Assembly (NCBI GenBank): GCA_016213785.1
Contig: JACQZQ010000019.1
Coordinates: 58,394 to 122,393, forward strand
Origin: Acidobacteriota bacterium
Lineage (GTDB): Bacteria > Acidobacteriota > Blastocatellia > Chloracidobacteriales > JADJPF01
Length of the DNA stretch: 64,000 nt
Reading direction: 5' to 3'
Position numbers and translations under genes: made by a program. Under the pieces are notes generated by a model. The model had not been told where the DNA came from. It did not search any database and saw only the letters and a list, made by a program, of their open reading frames with translations. This document shows, in pieces, positions 52,811 to 62,276 of the stretch (within the stretch, counting starts at the first letter, position 1; each line of letters begins with the position of its first letter).

Positions 52811-54910
52811 ATTACTAGCACAAATCAACCACCACAAACCGAAGCAAAACCAGACCCACTTATTGGAACTACTTTTGAAAATAAGTATCGTATTGAAAAG
52901 AAAATAGGTGAGGGAGGTATGGGCATGGTTTATAAAGCACACCATGTCCTAATGGATCGTGCTGTAGCTATTAAATTTCTCTTAGCTGATAAAAATGTTG
53001 ATCAAACAACACTAGACCGTTTTAGACGCGAAGCAATGGCATCAGCTAAAATTAATCACCCTAATGCTTGTGCTGTAACGGACTTTGGTATTTCTGCTGA
53101 TAATACTTTTTATCTAGTAATGGAATTTTTAAGTGGACGTAGTTTAAGAGATAAACTAAAAGCAGAAAAAAGACTCTCACTCTCAGAAGCTGCAAAAATC
53201 CTTGTCCAAATATGTGCTGCCGTAGAAGCCGCTCATAAACGCAACATCGTACACCGTGACCTAAAACCAGATAATGTTTTTCTACAAAAAGAAGATGGCA
53301 GAGAAATAGTTAAAGTTATTGATTTTGGTATTGCCAAAATGACCAATACTGGTACAAAAACTATTGATGGTCTAACCGAAGCAGGTATGATTGTTGGAAC
53401 TCCTTACTATATGTCCCCTGAACAGTGTCAGTCTGATAATCTAGGCCCAGGTGCAGACCTCTATAGCATTGGCGTAATGCTTTTTGAGATGATTACAGGC
53501 CAACTTCCCTTTAGTGGTGACTCTCCTTTAGCTGTTGCCCTAAAGCATCTTAGTGAACCTCCACCTTCTCCTAAAAAATATTTGCCAGAACTTCCTGATG
53601 AAATTGAAGCAGTCATTTTGCGGGCACTAGCCAAAAAACGCGAAGATAGACAAGAAAGTGTTGCCCAATTAGCAAGAGAGTTTGCTCATGCTGTAGGCAC
53701 TGGAACAGGAATGCTTAGTGGCGATTACTCTTCTTTATTAGAAGATGACCCAATAGGAGGTGTATCTACTATTGGTGGTGGTGGTCGTGATACTACAGAA
53801 ATGGATATTTCTGAAACAGGGTCGGATAAATCTGCTACTACTGCAATGAGTGCTGCTGGTCGTAAGACTACAGAAATGAGTGGAAATAAAACAAAAACCT
53901 CTTCTGGAGGGTCAAAAGCTACAAAAGGTCAAAGTAGAGCTGTTCATCAGGGTGGAACCCTTGCAATGGGACGGGAAAACACTTCAGGTGGAACCCTTGC
54001 AATGGGTAGTGCTAAACGCCTAGGTGATGAAGGCGAAGAAATAGTTTCTACCTCCTCTAAAACTCCAGTGTTTATTGGAGGAGGAGCTATAGTATTAATA
54101 GTTATTGCTATAGCAGCATGGCAATTCATAGGTAAACCAACTAGCCCAACAAATACACCAACCCCATTAACTAGTGCTAGTCCAACAGCACCTAAAATAG
54201 ATAAACCTGGGACAATGATAGAAATAGCTGGGGGAACTTTTAGAATGGGGCGTGATGAGGGTAAAGATCAGTTTGGCAATGAAATAGAAGTTCAGGAAAC
54301 TCCAGCACATCAAATAACAGTAAAATCTTTTCTTATAGGTAAATATGAAGTAACTAATCGTGAATATGCAGAATTTTTGCAAGCTGCTGGTTATAAAGCT
54401 CCTCCAGATTGGAATCCTGCTAATGAAGGTGCGGCTGATCAACCTGTTACTAATATTGATTGGGCAGATGCAGATGCTTATTGTAAATGGCTTGCTAAAA
54501 AGGAAAATAAACCTTATCGCTTGCCTACCGAACAAGAATGGGAATTTGCTGCTAGAGGTGAAAAAAGTATGCTTTATGCTTGGGGCGCTCTTTGGGAACC
54601 AGGCATTGCTAATACTAAAGATTTAACAGGTGGATCAGGAACACTACTAGCAGTAATTAGCCAAGCACTTACTAAAGATATTAGCCCCTTTGGTATCGTT
54701 GCTATGTCAGGCAACGTTTCTGAGTGGACTTCATCAGATGCTACATTATACCCAGGAAACCCAAATGCTATAGAAAAAGGACTTAAAATCGCGCGTGGTG
54801 GTAATTATGGAAATGCAAAAGCTGCTTCTGCTGCTACTACTAGACTCTTAAACCCACCTACTTTTAGAGATCCTCATTTTGGTTTTCGTATTGCTATGGA
54901 TAAGAACTAG
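52811..54910 (+). CDS. Transmembrane Hanks-type Ser/Thr kinase with FGE-sulfatase-type sensor domain, apparent AUU start
   Basis: About 699 aa. The first ATG in frame (52919) would delete half of the glycine loop, so it cannot be the start. The frame continues upstream through ENKYRIEKKIGEGGMGMVYK to ATT at 52811, 5 bp after an excellent AGGGAGG, giving MTSTNQPPQTEAKPDPLIG. No ATG, GTG or TTG exists in that frame back past 52750. The kinase domain (about 25-290) has HRDLKPDN, DFGIAK and MSPEQ. A low-complexity linker with duplicated GGTLAMG follows, then a membrane helix (IGGGAIVLIVIAIAAWQFIG). The C-terminus is a formylglycine-generating-enzyme-like domain (GGTFRMGRDEG, YRLPTEQEWEFAARG, ARGGNYGNA, FGFRIAMD), without an evident catalytic Cys pair. 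Confidence 0.88.
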   Translation: MTSTNQPPQTEAKPDPLIGTTFENKYRIEKKIGEGGMGMVYKAHHVLMDRAVAIKFLLADKNVDQTTLDRFRREAMASAKINHPNACAVTDFGISADNTFYLVMEFLSGRSLRDKLKAEKRLSLSEAAKILVQICAAVEAAHKRNIVHRDLKPDNVFLQKEDGREIVKVIDFGIAKMTNTGTKTIDGLTEAGMIVGTPYYMSPEQCQSDNLGPGADLYSIGVMLFEMITGQLPFSGDSPLAVALKHLSEPPPSPKKYLPELPDEIEAVILRALAKKREDRQESVAQLAREFAHAVGTGTGMLSGDYSSLLEDDPIGGVSTIGGGGRDTTEMDISETGSDKSATTAMSAAGRKTTEMSGNKTKTSSGGSKATKGQSRAVHQGGTLAMGRENTSGGTLAMGSAKRLGDEGEEIVSTSSKTPVFIGGGAIVLIVIAIAAWQFIGKPTSPTNTPTPLTSASPTAPKIDKPGTMIEIAGGTFRMGRDEGKDQFGNEIEVQETPAHQITVKSFLIGKYEVTNREYAEFLQAAGYKAPPDWNPANEGAADQPVTNIDWADADAYCKWLAKKENKPYRLPTEQEWEFAARGEKSMLYAWGALWEPGIANTKDLTGGSGTLLAVISQALTKDISPFGIVAMSGNVSEWTSSDATLYPGNPNAIEKGLKIARGGNYGNAKAASAATTRLLNPPTFRDPHFGFRIAMDKN

Positions 54911-54945
54911 GTTAGAGATTAGACTTTATTAGGTAGGTAAAACTT

Positions 54946-56508
54946 ATGAGAACAATTAAACTTATCTTTTCTTTAATATTAATTTTCTCTTTAACAAATT
55001 TTGCTAGTGCTGAGCCAAGTAGACAAGGAAAAAAAATAGGTGCTTCTGGTTCAGGAACAGCTGAAAAAAATAGTAATACTACCGGTAAAGAGACTAAACC
55101 AAAAGTAATTGGGGCAAGTGGTTCAGGAAAAACAGAAGACACCCCTACTGTTACAAAAAATGTTCTTACCCAACCCCCTCCGCCTCCGCCTCCAACCCTA
55201 AGCCGTATTGCTATTGTTACTAATGCCCCTAATGCAGAAATCTTTATAAATAACGCTAAAAAACCTTATAAAGCAGATGATGAAGGTATTGTTCCGCAGC
55301 TTATTGACCTTAAGCCAGGTACAGTAACTCTTATAGCCAAACACCCTGATTTTGATGAGCAAAAACTAGAGCTTGTTTTAGAAAAAGGAAAGGCTAAAAC
55401 AGAAAAAGTAAATCTTATTTCTAAATATGGAGATATTAAATTAGGTGGAATACCAGAAGGCGCTCAAGTCTTTATTGACGGCGAAGAAAAGACTTCTATA
55501 GCAAAACGAGAAGGCGAAGAATTAACTCTAAGCCGTATTTCTAGAGGAGTAAGAAAACTTAAGATTACCCACCCTGATTATATAACTCGTGAGGAAGACC
55601 TAGAAATTAAAGCTGGAGAATTAATAGCTGATGCTAATGGTTTGGTTTTAGCTACTGCCGACTTAAATCTAACTTCTACACCAGGAGCAGAAATTTATGT
55701 TGATGCAGAATCAAAAGGTAAAGTCCTTCCATCAGGAAAAATTGTAGTAAATGGTATTAAGCCAGGTGAGAGGGAAATTAAAGTAGTTAAAGATGGCTAT
55801 GAAGAAAAGAAAATTGTCCAAAAATTAATTATTGGCTCTCAAGATTTAGCTGTAAAACTAGTTCCTATTCCAAACACAGGAGAGTTCTTTGAGCCATTTA
55901 ATAATGGTCTTACACAGTGGAATGCTCCCACAGATTGGAAAGTAGATGAAAAGGCTAAACTCCATGTCCAAGGCGTAAGTAAATTAGGGTATCCTAAAAA
56001 AGGAATCTTTCGGGATTTAGATGGGCAATTTACAGTTAAAATGCTTAATGGTAAGGGTTTAGCTTGGGCACTTAGAGTTACTGGAGAGGGAAAAAATTAT
56101 TATCTATTTCATCTCTCTGGCCCTAAGGGGAAAACTCCAAATATGATGCGAACTTATATTTGCCAAGATGGTAATCTAGATTTAAGTAAATTTGCTCAAT
56201 CAATAAAAGTTAATACTGTAACTTTAAGCCCAGACTATTTCTACAGCATAAGAATTTCTGTTAGAGGAAATAAAATAGAAACTTTTATTAAACCTAATCA
56301 AGGGCCTGAGGCAGGAACAGAAATCCCTCTAGATGTATTTATTGATGAGAGTAATACTTTTACTTATGGCAATATAGCTTTTACCACTGTTGATGGTGAA
56401 GAGACTATGATTGACGACGTAGGTATTAAGCCTGTAGAAACAGAAGAAGAAAAAGCAGCTAAAATTGCAAAAGAAAATTCTCAAGAAAAAAGCATAAGCC
56501 AAAAATAA
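54946..56508 (+). CDS. Secreted PEGA-repeat protein
   Basis: 520 aa with signal peptide (RTIKLIFSLILIFSLTNFASA, cleavage before EP). Linker repeats ASGSGTAEKNS and ASGSGKTED precede a Pro-rich stretch. Three PEGA domains follow: SRIAIVTNAPNAEIFINNAKK, GDIKLGGIPEGAQVFIDGEEK and ADLNLTSTPGAEIYVDAESKG (about 85-300). The C-terminal 200 residues form a jelly-roll-like domain (FFEPFNNGLTQWNAPTDWKV to the end), which may bind glycans. It lies 35 bp after the FGE-kinase gene; PEGA domains often occur in kinase ectodomains, so it may be a partner. A terminator follows. Confidence 0.85.
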   Translation: MRTIKLIFSLILIFSLTNFASAEPSRQGKKIGASGSGTAEKNSNTTGKETKPKVIGASGSGKTEDTPTVTKNVLTQPPPPPPPTLSRIAIVTNAPNAEIFINNAKKPYKADDEGIVPQLIDLKPGTVTLIAKHPDFDEQKLELVLEKGKAKTEKVNLISKYGDIKLGGIPEGAQVFIDGEEKTSIAKREGEELTLSRISRGVRKLKITHPDYITREEDLEIKAGELIADANGLVLATADLNLTSTPGAEIYVDAESKGKVLPSGKIVVNGIKPGEREIKVVKDGYEEKKIVQKLIIGSQDLAVKLVPIPNTGEFFEPFNNGLTQWNAPTDWKVDEKAKLHVQGVSKLGYPKKGIFRDLDGQFTVKMLNGKGLAWALRVTGEGKNYYLFHLSGPKGKTPNMMRTYICQDGNLDLSKFAQSIKVNTVTLSPDYFYSIRISVRGNKIETFIKPNQGPEAGTEIPLDVFIDESNTFTYGNIAFTTVDGEETMIDDVGIKPVETEEEKAAKIAKENSQEKSISQK

Positions 56509-56535
56509 ATAGTTTTAAGAAGCTGATTTCTACTA

Positions 56536-56573
56536 TAGAGCACGCCGCTTATTTGTAAGCCAAGCGTGCTCTA
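56536..56573 (+). terminator. Terminator after the kinase/PEGA genes
   Basis: Perfect 10-bp stem TAGAGCACGC / GCGTGCTCTA with an 18-nt loop that itself pairs partly (GCTTA/TAAGC), followed by TGTTATTTTAG. Confidence 0.8.
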
Positions 56574-56681
56574 TGTTATTTTAGCAATAGCATTCTTAAT
56601 TAATTTGTAGTTTATTTTGTCAAAAACCATTAACCATTAACCATTTTCCAGTTACTTTATGAGGACTATTAGGAGCACCTT

Positions 56682-59600
56682 ATGCATATCTTAAAATTAA
56701 CACTACAAATATTTTTAGCTATATACCTGGTGTTTTCACCTATTGCTAATATTTATAGTCAAACTTCTGGTACTTTAGATGGTACTGTTGTTGATGAAAA
56801 CAATATGCCTGTAGACGCAGCACTAGTAACTGTTACTAATCAAGATGATGGTTCACCTTATACTGCTAGAAGTAATACCCAAGGTAAGTATGTTATTGCC
56901 TTCCTTGAACCTGGCCGTTATACAATTTCTATTGAAAAGATGGGCTATCAAAAAACAGAAAAACTTAACTTTGTTATTCCATTAAATAAAACTACTGTAA
57001 CCTTACCTCCAATTGTAATAAGGTCTATAAGTGCTACTCCTAGTATTGATCCTAATCAAAATAACCCTGCAAATCCTACTCCTACATCATCCCAGCCTGT
57101 TGCTAGCGCTTCGGGCAATGATGTTTTAGTAGAGCTTACAGATGCTACTAATCGTAGTAACTATGATAGTAATTTGCTTACTGCCCTCCCTTTAGGTGGG
57201 GTTAGAACTTTTGACTTTTTTGCTCTACTCTCTCCAGGGGTTCTTCCTTCTCCTGCTACAACAGGTGCTGCTGGCCCAGGCTTAGGCCCTGGTGTCGGAA
57301 CCTCAGGCCAATTTTCTGTTAATGGTCGTAGAGCTAGAGCTAATAATTTTACTATTGATGGGTCAGATAATAATGACCAAGATATAGGTGTACGTCGTCA
57401 AGGTTTTGTTTCCTTAGTTCCTCAGTCAATAGAAAGCGTTAATGAGTTTCAAATTTCTACCCAAGTTTGGGATGCAGAATTTGGTCGTAATATTGGTTCA
57501 CAAGCAAATGCAGTCTCTAGATCAGGTGGTAATGAAGTGCATGGAACATTTTATGGTTTTGCAAACTTTGATGAATTAAATGCGCGTAATTTCTTTGATT
57601 TAACTGGAGGCGCTTCTGGTGGAAAAGATCAAAGTAGCCGTTTTCAAGGTGGTTTTGTTTTAGGCGGGCCAGTTAAAAAAAATAAAGCACATTATTTTGT
57701 CTCTTTTGAAAGACAAGATATAAATGGTACTCAAGAAAATCATTTTGCTGTTCCTGGGCCTGATGAGCTAGGCTTTAATAGAAATCCAGATTTTAATCTT
57801 ACTAAGGCAGGTAGGGCAATAAAGGCTATTTTACCACTACCTAATAATATTGCTGGGCCTTATGGAGTAAATAACTTTACACAAACTTTAAGTAATGATG
57901 CTAGTGGTACAGTATTTTCAGTTAAAATTAATCAAAATTTTGGTAAAAGTACTTTTACTGCACGTTATAATTTTACTGATGATGAATCAATTATTCCTAG
58001 TGTTGGTAATGCTATAAATGCCTCGCTTGGTACTGAAACTAGAACTCAAAACCTTTCCTTGTTTTTTAATACACAAGTTTCCCCTAGTCTTTATAATCAA
58101 GCGCGTGTTTCTTATGGACGTACTACATTAGATTTTCCTGTTCAGCCGTCTAGCCCACTGCTTTTTGGGGAAACTGCTTCTACATTAAATATACCTGAAT
58201 TACTTAGGGATTTTCAGCGCCTTGGAGGGAACCTTAATCTTAGACCAGAAACTTATACTCAGGGTATAACATCTTCTTTTGGTACTTTTAATGCTTTTGG
58301 TCGTACTGGGGCATTAGGACAATTAGTTGTGACTCCTTTTAGTCCTGTAGGGGTTGATCCTTTTACTTTTCCACAAGGACGCTCTAATAACACTTATCAA
58401 ATTGCTGACACAATAGTAAAAAGCATAGGCTCACATACAATAAAACTTGGTGCAGATTTTCGCCGAACACAGCTTAATAGCTTTCTAGACCGTAACTTCC
58501 GCCCACAAGCAGTTTTTGGTAGCGGATTTTTAGCTATTCCTGGAATTGGCTCTAATTTAATTTTAGGCTCAGACATTGCCTCTGCTGCTGTTCCATCACA
58601 GGTTTTCCAAGCCATTGCTACTACACCTGACTCTAATATTGGCTTAAGATTTAATGAGTATAACTTTTTTGCCCAAGATTCTTGGAGAGTTAATCGTAAA
58701 TTGTCTATAAATTATGGTTTACGCTATGAGTTTACTTCTGTACCAGTTGAAGTAAATAACAAAATCGAGCAAACCTTTAATTTGCAACTTCCTGCCTCTA
58801 ATCCAAATATTGCTAACTCTCAGTTTGGACAAATGTTTCAATCTATCTTTGAAAAAGTCTTAAGCAATTCTATTAGTTCACTTAATAGATTCTTAGATGG
58901 TCGCGATAAAATCTTTCGCTCTGATAAAAATAACTTTAGCCCTAGAATCGGTCTTGCCTTTGACCCATTCGGTAAAAGCACTACTTCTATTAGAATTGGG
59001 TATGGTATTTACTATGATCAAATTATTGGTAGTGTTACTAGCCAATCACGAAATGTTTTCCCTAACTTTATTCCAGTAGTTTTTGACCCAACTTTTTCTT
59101 TTGATATTTTTGGTAATGTTGTAAAAGTTGCAGGCTCTTTTGGTGAGCCTGGTCTTCTTGATGTAGGGCTATCGCTAGATTTTATTCAACCAGGATCGCT
59201 TAATACTTTGGGTTTTCGTGGGGATTTACTGCGTTTTGGCCTAGGTGAACTTCTTACAGCTACAGGATCAACAAATCCTTTCCAACGTCAAGGAGGTGGT
59301 TTAGCATTTGTTTTACCAGATGCTAATTTACGTAGTCCCTATAGCCAGCATTGGAATGTTTCTGTGGAGCATCAATTAGGTAAAGATTATGTCCTAAATG
59401 CTGCTTATGTTGGTTCAACAGGTACAAAATTAATTCGTTTTCGTACTCCTAATGGTGGGCCAAACTCATTTGTTATCCTTACTTCTGATAGTACTTTACC
59501 AAATGGTTTTCAGCCTAATCCACTAGCTCCACCACGTAAAGACCCAAATCTTGGCCCATTTACAGTAATCGAAGCCTCAGCATCATCAATTTATCATTCT

Positions 59601-60293
59601 CTACAACTCTCTCTTAGTAAACGGTTTAATAATGGTCTACAGTTTGGCTCAAGCTACACCTATGGTCATTCAATTGATGAAGTTTCAGATGTTTTTGATA
59701 CAGCAGGTAGCTTTACTCTTCCACAAGATGAAAATAATTTACGTGCTGAACGCGGTTCGGCTAGTTTTGATATTAGACACCGCTCAGTAACCTATTTTAA
59801 TTATGATCTCCCTTCTTTTACTAGGTCTTCTTTATTAAATGGGTTTCAAGTAAATGGAGTTCTTACCCTACAAACAGGTCAACCATTTACCGTTAATCAA
59901 GCCTTTGATATTAACCGAGATGGAAATCTTAATGACCGCTTAGATAGCGATGCTTTATTTCAACAAGTTGATAAAGGTATTGTAAGAATTACTAGTCCAA
60001 GTAAATCGCTACGCGATGCTCTACAACTCATTGGATCAGGTGTTAGAACAGGTGGTGTTGGTAGAAATACTTTCCGTGCTCCTGGAGTTGCTACACTGGA
60101 TTTAGCTGTAGTAAAAAAATTTAAGCTTACTGATAAGCAGTTTCTTTCTGTTAGAACAGAATTTTTTAATCTTTTTAACCGAACTCATTTTGGTATTCCT
60201 GTTCGTACCTTTGGCGCACCTGCTTTTGGTCGCTCAGTTAACACTTCTGTTCCTTCTAGAGTGATTCAATTTGCAGTCAAGTATCAATTTTAA
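56682..60293 (+). CDS. Oar-like TonB-dependent outer-membrane receptor with carboxypeptidase-regulatory domain
   Basis: 1203 aa. Signal peptide HILKLTLQIFLAIYLVFSPIANIYS. Residues about 27-105 are a CarboxypepD_reg domain (GTLDGTVVDENNMPVDAALV to ISIEKMGYQKTEKL). The plug follows with FSVNGRRARANNFTIDGSDNN and SIESVNEFQISTQVWDAEFGR. The barrel has outer-membrane aromatic repeats and ends in FAVKYQF with a terminal Phe, as for Bam-inserted barrels. This architecture is expanded in Acidobacteria and Bacteroidota and is generally thought to import large or glycan substrates or to act in adhesion (Oar). Start ATG at 56682 follows GGAGCACCTT. Confidence 0.92.
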   Translation: MHILKLTLQIFLAIYLVFSPIANIYSQTSGTLDGTVVDENNMPVDAALVTVTNQDDGSPYTARSNTQGKYVIAFLEPGRYTISIEKMGYQKTEKLNFVIPLNKTTVTLPPIVIRSISATPSIDPNQNNPANPTPTSSQPVASASGNDVLVELTDATNRSNYDSNLLTALPLGGVRTFDFFALLSPGVLPSPATTGAAGPGLGPGVGTSGQFSVNGRRARANNFTIDGSDNNDQDIGVRRQGFVSLVPQSIESVNEFQISTQVWDAEFGRNIGSQANAVSRSGGNEVHGTFYGFANFDELNARNFFDLTGGASGGKDQSSRFQGGFVLGGPVKKNKAHYFVSFERQDINGTQENHFAVPGPDELGFNRNPDFNLTKAGRAIKAILPLPNNIAGPYGVNNFTQTLSNDASGTVFSVKINQNFGKSTFTARYNFTDDESIIPSVGNAINASLGTETRTQNLSLFFNTQVSPSLYNQARVSYGRTTLDFPVQPSSPLLFGETASTLNIPELLRDFQRLGGNLNLRPETYTQGITSSFGTFNAFGRTGALGQLVVTPFSPVGVDPFTFPQGRSNNTYQIADTIVKSIGSHTIKLGADFRRTQLNSFLDRNFRPQAVFGSGFLAIPGIGSNLILGSDIASAAVPSQVFQAIATTPDSNIGLRFNEYNFFAQDSWRVNRKLSINYGLRYEFTSVPVEVNNKIEQTFNLQLPASNPNIANSQFGQMFQSIFEKVLSNSISSLNRFLDGRDKIFRSDKNNFSPRIGLAFDPFGKSTTSIRIGYGIYYDQIIGSVTSQSRNVFPNFIPVVFDPTFSFDIFGNVVKVAGSFGEPGLLDVGLSLDFIQPGSLNTLGFRGDLLRFGLGELLTATGSTNPFQRQGGGLAFVLPDANLRSPYSQHWNVSVEHQLGKDYVLNAAYVGSTGTKLIRFRTPNGGPNSFVILTSDSTLPNGFQPNPLAPPRKDPNLGPFTVIEASASSIYHSLQLSLSKRFNNGLQFGSSYTYGHSIDEVSDVFDTAGSFTLPQDENNLRAERGSASFDIRHRSVTYFNYDLPSFTRSSLLNGFQVNGVLTLQTGQPFTVNQAFDINRDGNLNDRLDSDALFQQVDKGIVRITSPSKSLRDALQLIGSGVRTGGVGRNTFRAPGVATLDLAVVKKFKLTDKQFLSVRTEFFNLFNRTHFGIPVRTFGAPAFGRSVNTSVPSRVIQFAVKYQF

Positions 60294-60302
60294 GGATGGC
60301 CT

Positions 60303-61313
60303 ATGAAAGTTCTAGAACGTTTACGTAGTCGTGCCGCTGCTAACCCTCAACATATAGTCTTACCAGAGGGAGAAGACCCCAGAACTATTGCTGCCGCAGT
60401 AGAGATTGTTAAAAGTCATATAGGACAGGTTACTTTACTTGGGGATGAAAATAAAATTTCTAGCCAAGCAAAAGAGTTAGGTCTTTCACTAGGCAATATA
60501 GCAGTTATTAACCATAAACGCTCTTTAGATTTTAGTAAATATGTACAGTATTTTTATGATATGAGAAAAGCTAAGGGGATAACTTGGGAAGAAGCAGAAA
60601 AAACTATTCAAGACCCGCTTTATTATGGAAATATGATGGTAAAAGAAGGTAAGGCGGATGGTTCTGTTGCTGGTGCTACTAATACTACTGCTCATACAGT
60701 TCGTTCAGCATTACATGTAATTGGGCTAAAGAAAAACTTCCGTATTGTTTCTAGTTTTTTTATTATGGTTGTGCCTAATTGCCCTTATGGAGTGGATGGA
60801 AGTTTTATTTATGGGGATTGCGGCGTAGTCATTAATCCTAGTGCTGTTGAACTTGCAGAAATTGCAATTGCTTCAGCAGAAAATACCCGTGCACTACTTG
60901 AGGCTGAGCCTAAGGTTGCATTGCTAAGCTTTTCTACTAAGGGAAGCGCTTCACATGTTTTAGTGGATAAAGTTATAGAAGCATTAAAAACCATTCGTGC
61001 TCGTGTCCCAGAATTAAAAGTTGATGGGGAATTGCAGGCTGATGCTGCGCTAGTGCCTAAGGTTGGTGCTAGTAAAGCTCCAGGAAGTACTGTAGCAGGC
61101 CAAGCTAACACTTTAATATTTCCTAACTTAGAAGCAGGAAATATTGGTTATAAGTTAACAGAGCGCTTAGCAGGTGCAACGGCTATAGGCCCAATTCTCC
61201 AAGGTCTAGATAAACCTGCTAATGACCTTTCACGAGGCTGTAAAGCAGAAGATATTGTTGATGCTGTAGCTATTACTGCTGTACAAGCCCAAGCACGTAA
61301 AGCAGAAAAATAA
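60303..61313 (+). CDS. pta: Phosphate acetyltransferase (short form)
   Basis: Converts acetyl-CoA and phosphate to acetyl phosphate. 336 aa, the usual length of single-domain Pta. Signatures: [18 protein letters not shown] at the start, [84 protein letters not shown] (in pieces 240-285) and [15 protein letters not shown] near the end. It starts 9 bp after the receptor stop, with AAGGATGG overlapping that stop, so it is probably read through from it. ackA is not in the window. Confidence 0.95.
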   Translation: MKVLERLRSRAAANPQHIVLPEGEDPRTIAAAVEIVKSHIGQVTLLGDENKISSQAKELGLSLGNIAVINHKRSLDFSKYVQYFYDMRKAKGITWEEAEKTIQDPLYYGNMMVKEGKADGSVAGATNTTAHTVRSALHVIGLKKNFRIVSSFFIMVVPNCPYGVDGSFIYGDCGVVINPSAVELAEIAIASAENTRALLEAEPKVALLSFSTKGSASHVLVDKVIEALKTIRARVPELKVDGELQADAALVPKVGASKAPGSTVAGQANTLIFPNLEAGNIGYKLTERLAGATAIGPILQGLDKPANDLSRGCKAEDIVDAVAITAVQAQARKAEK

Positions 61314-61343
61314 TCAAGGTTTATAAATATAAGACACATTAAA

Positions 61344-62276
61344 CTATTGATTAGCAATAATAATGTAGGTTTTTCTTTGCCCAAGAATTTCAGAAAAATC
61401 TTTCATATATGTTGTTTTTATTTCTCGGTGTTTTTTTACTTCATCAGCCATTTCTTTTAGTGAAAGAGGAGAATTTTCTAAAAATGTTATTGCCCAAATA
61501 GGGATATGTTTTGATCTTTCAAGTAGTTGCGAAAATATATGAAGATAATGCTCTTTGGAACTAATTAACCCACTTGGACTATCTTTAACATTTCTTAACA
61601 GTTCATCATAAAAATCATTATGATTGCGTACCCAAATTTCTTTCCAACTAGCAGAGCTACTTAAAAAATCTAGCATAGAGTTTGGATTAGGTAAGTTTAA
61701 ATAAAGTAAATCTGCTTTAGTTCTTACAATAAACTCAGAAACAGGTAAATTGGTTGAGCGGTTATAGCTTTGATTATCAATTATTTTATTAACCATCTTT
61801 ACCATTTCTATGTAAACTTCTGATAAAGGGCGCTTTAAGTCTTGGGTTTGGCTGCAAAAAGAAAGTAGGTATTCACCTGTTAAAATACCTGCGGAAATAG
61901 CAAGAGCTTTACGTGTTTCATTATTTAGCTTATCAATATTTTTTCTTAAATTTTCTAGCCAAATTACATCACTTTTAGAAAACCAATTTTCTAGAGTAGT
62001 GTTGTCTATTTCTACTATTTCATCAGACTCAGATAGCAATATTTCTAGATCAAACTCATCTAATTGTTCGCTATTATTTTCTACTCTACCCCGAGCTATC
62101 CACCAAGCCCATTGACAAATATCATTATTGATAACTCTTTTATTCCAAAGCTTTAAATACCAGTCTAGTTTAGAAAAACCAGCAAAAGCAATAGCAACTG
62201 ATTCAAACTGTTGTTGTGCGAGTACGCTTGCTTCAAAAGCAATCCAAGAATGATTATTCTGACTTATTTTCAACAT
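61344..62276 (-). CDS. Unknown protein overlapping the HD-GYP gene
   Basis: 310 aa, soluble, rich in Leu, Asn and Glu and probably all-helical. Hallmarks: FSKLDWYLKLWNKRVINNDICQWAWWIARG near 34-63, VIWLENLRKNIDKLNNETRKALAISAGILTGEYLLSF, and SKHIPIWAITFLENSPLSLKEMADEVKKHREI near the C-terminus. No catalytic motif or family is recognised. Its start lies 23 bp inside the HD-GYP gene, implying translational coupling and probable association with that regulator. The 3' end is convergent with pta, leaving 30 bp. Confidence 0.6.
   Translation of the reverse strand: MLKISQNNHSWIAFEASVLAQQQFESVAIAFAGFSKLDWYLKLWNKRVINNDICQWAWWIARGRVENNSEQLDEFDLEILLSESDEIVEIDNTTLENWFSKSDVIWLENLRKNIDKLNNETRKALAISAGILTGEYLLSFCSQTQDLKRPLSEVYIEMVKMVNKIIDNQSYNRSTNLPVSEFIVRTKADLLYLNLPNPNSMLDFLSSSASWKEIWVRNHNDFYDELLRNVKDSPSGLISSKEHYLHIFSQLLERSKHIPIWAITFLENSPLSLKEMADEVKKHREIKTTYMKDFSEILGQRKTYIIIANQ

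Noticed and set aside
52919..52921. ATG 52919 as the start of the FGE-type kinase
   Set aside because: It falls inside the glycine-rich loop and would remove the ATP-binding GEGG residues; the upstream in-frame sequence is clearly kinase.
53947..54535. Minus-strand frames within the FGE-type kinase gene
   Set aside because: They lie opposite conserved kinase and FGE-like sequence and read as low-complexity hydrophobic peptides with no start signals.
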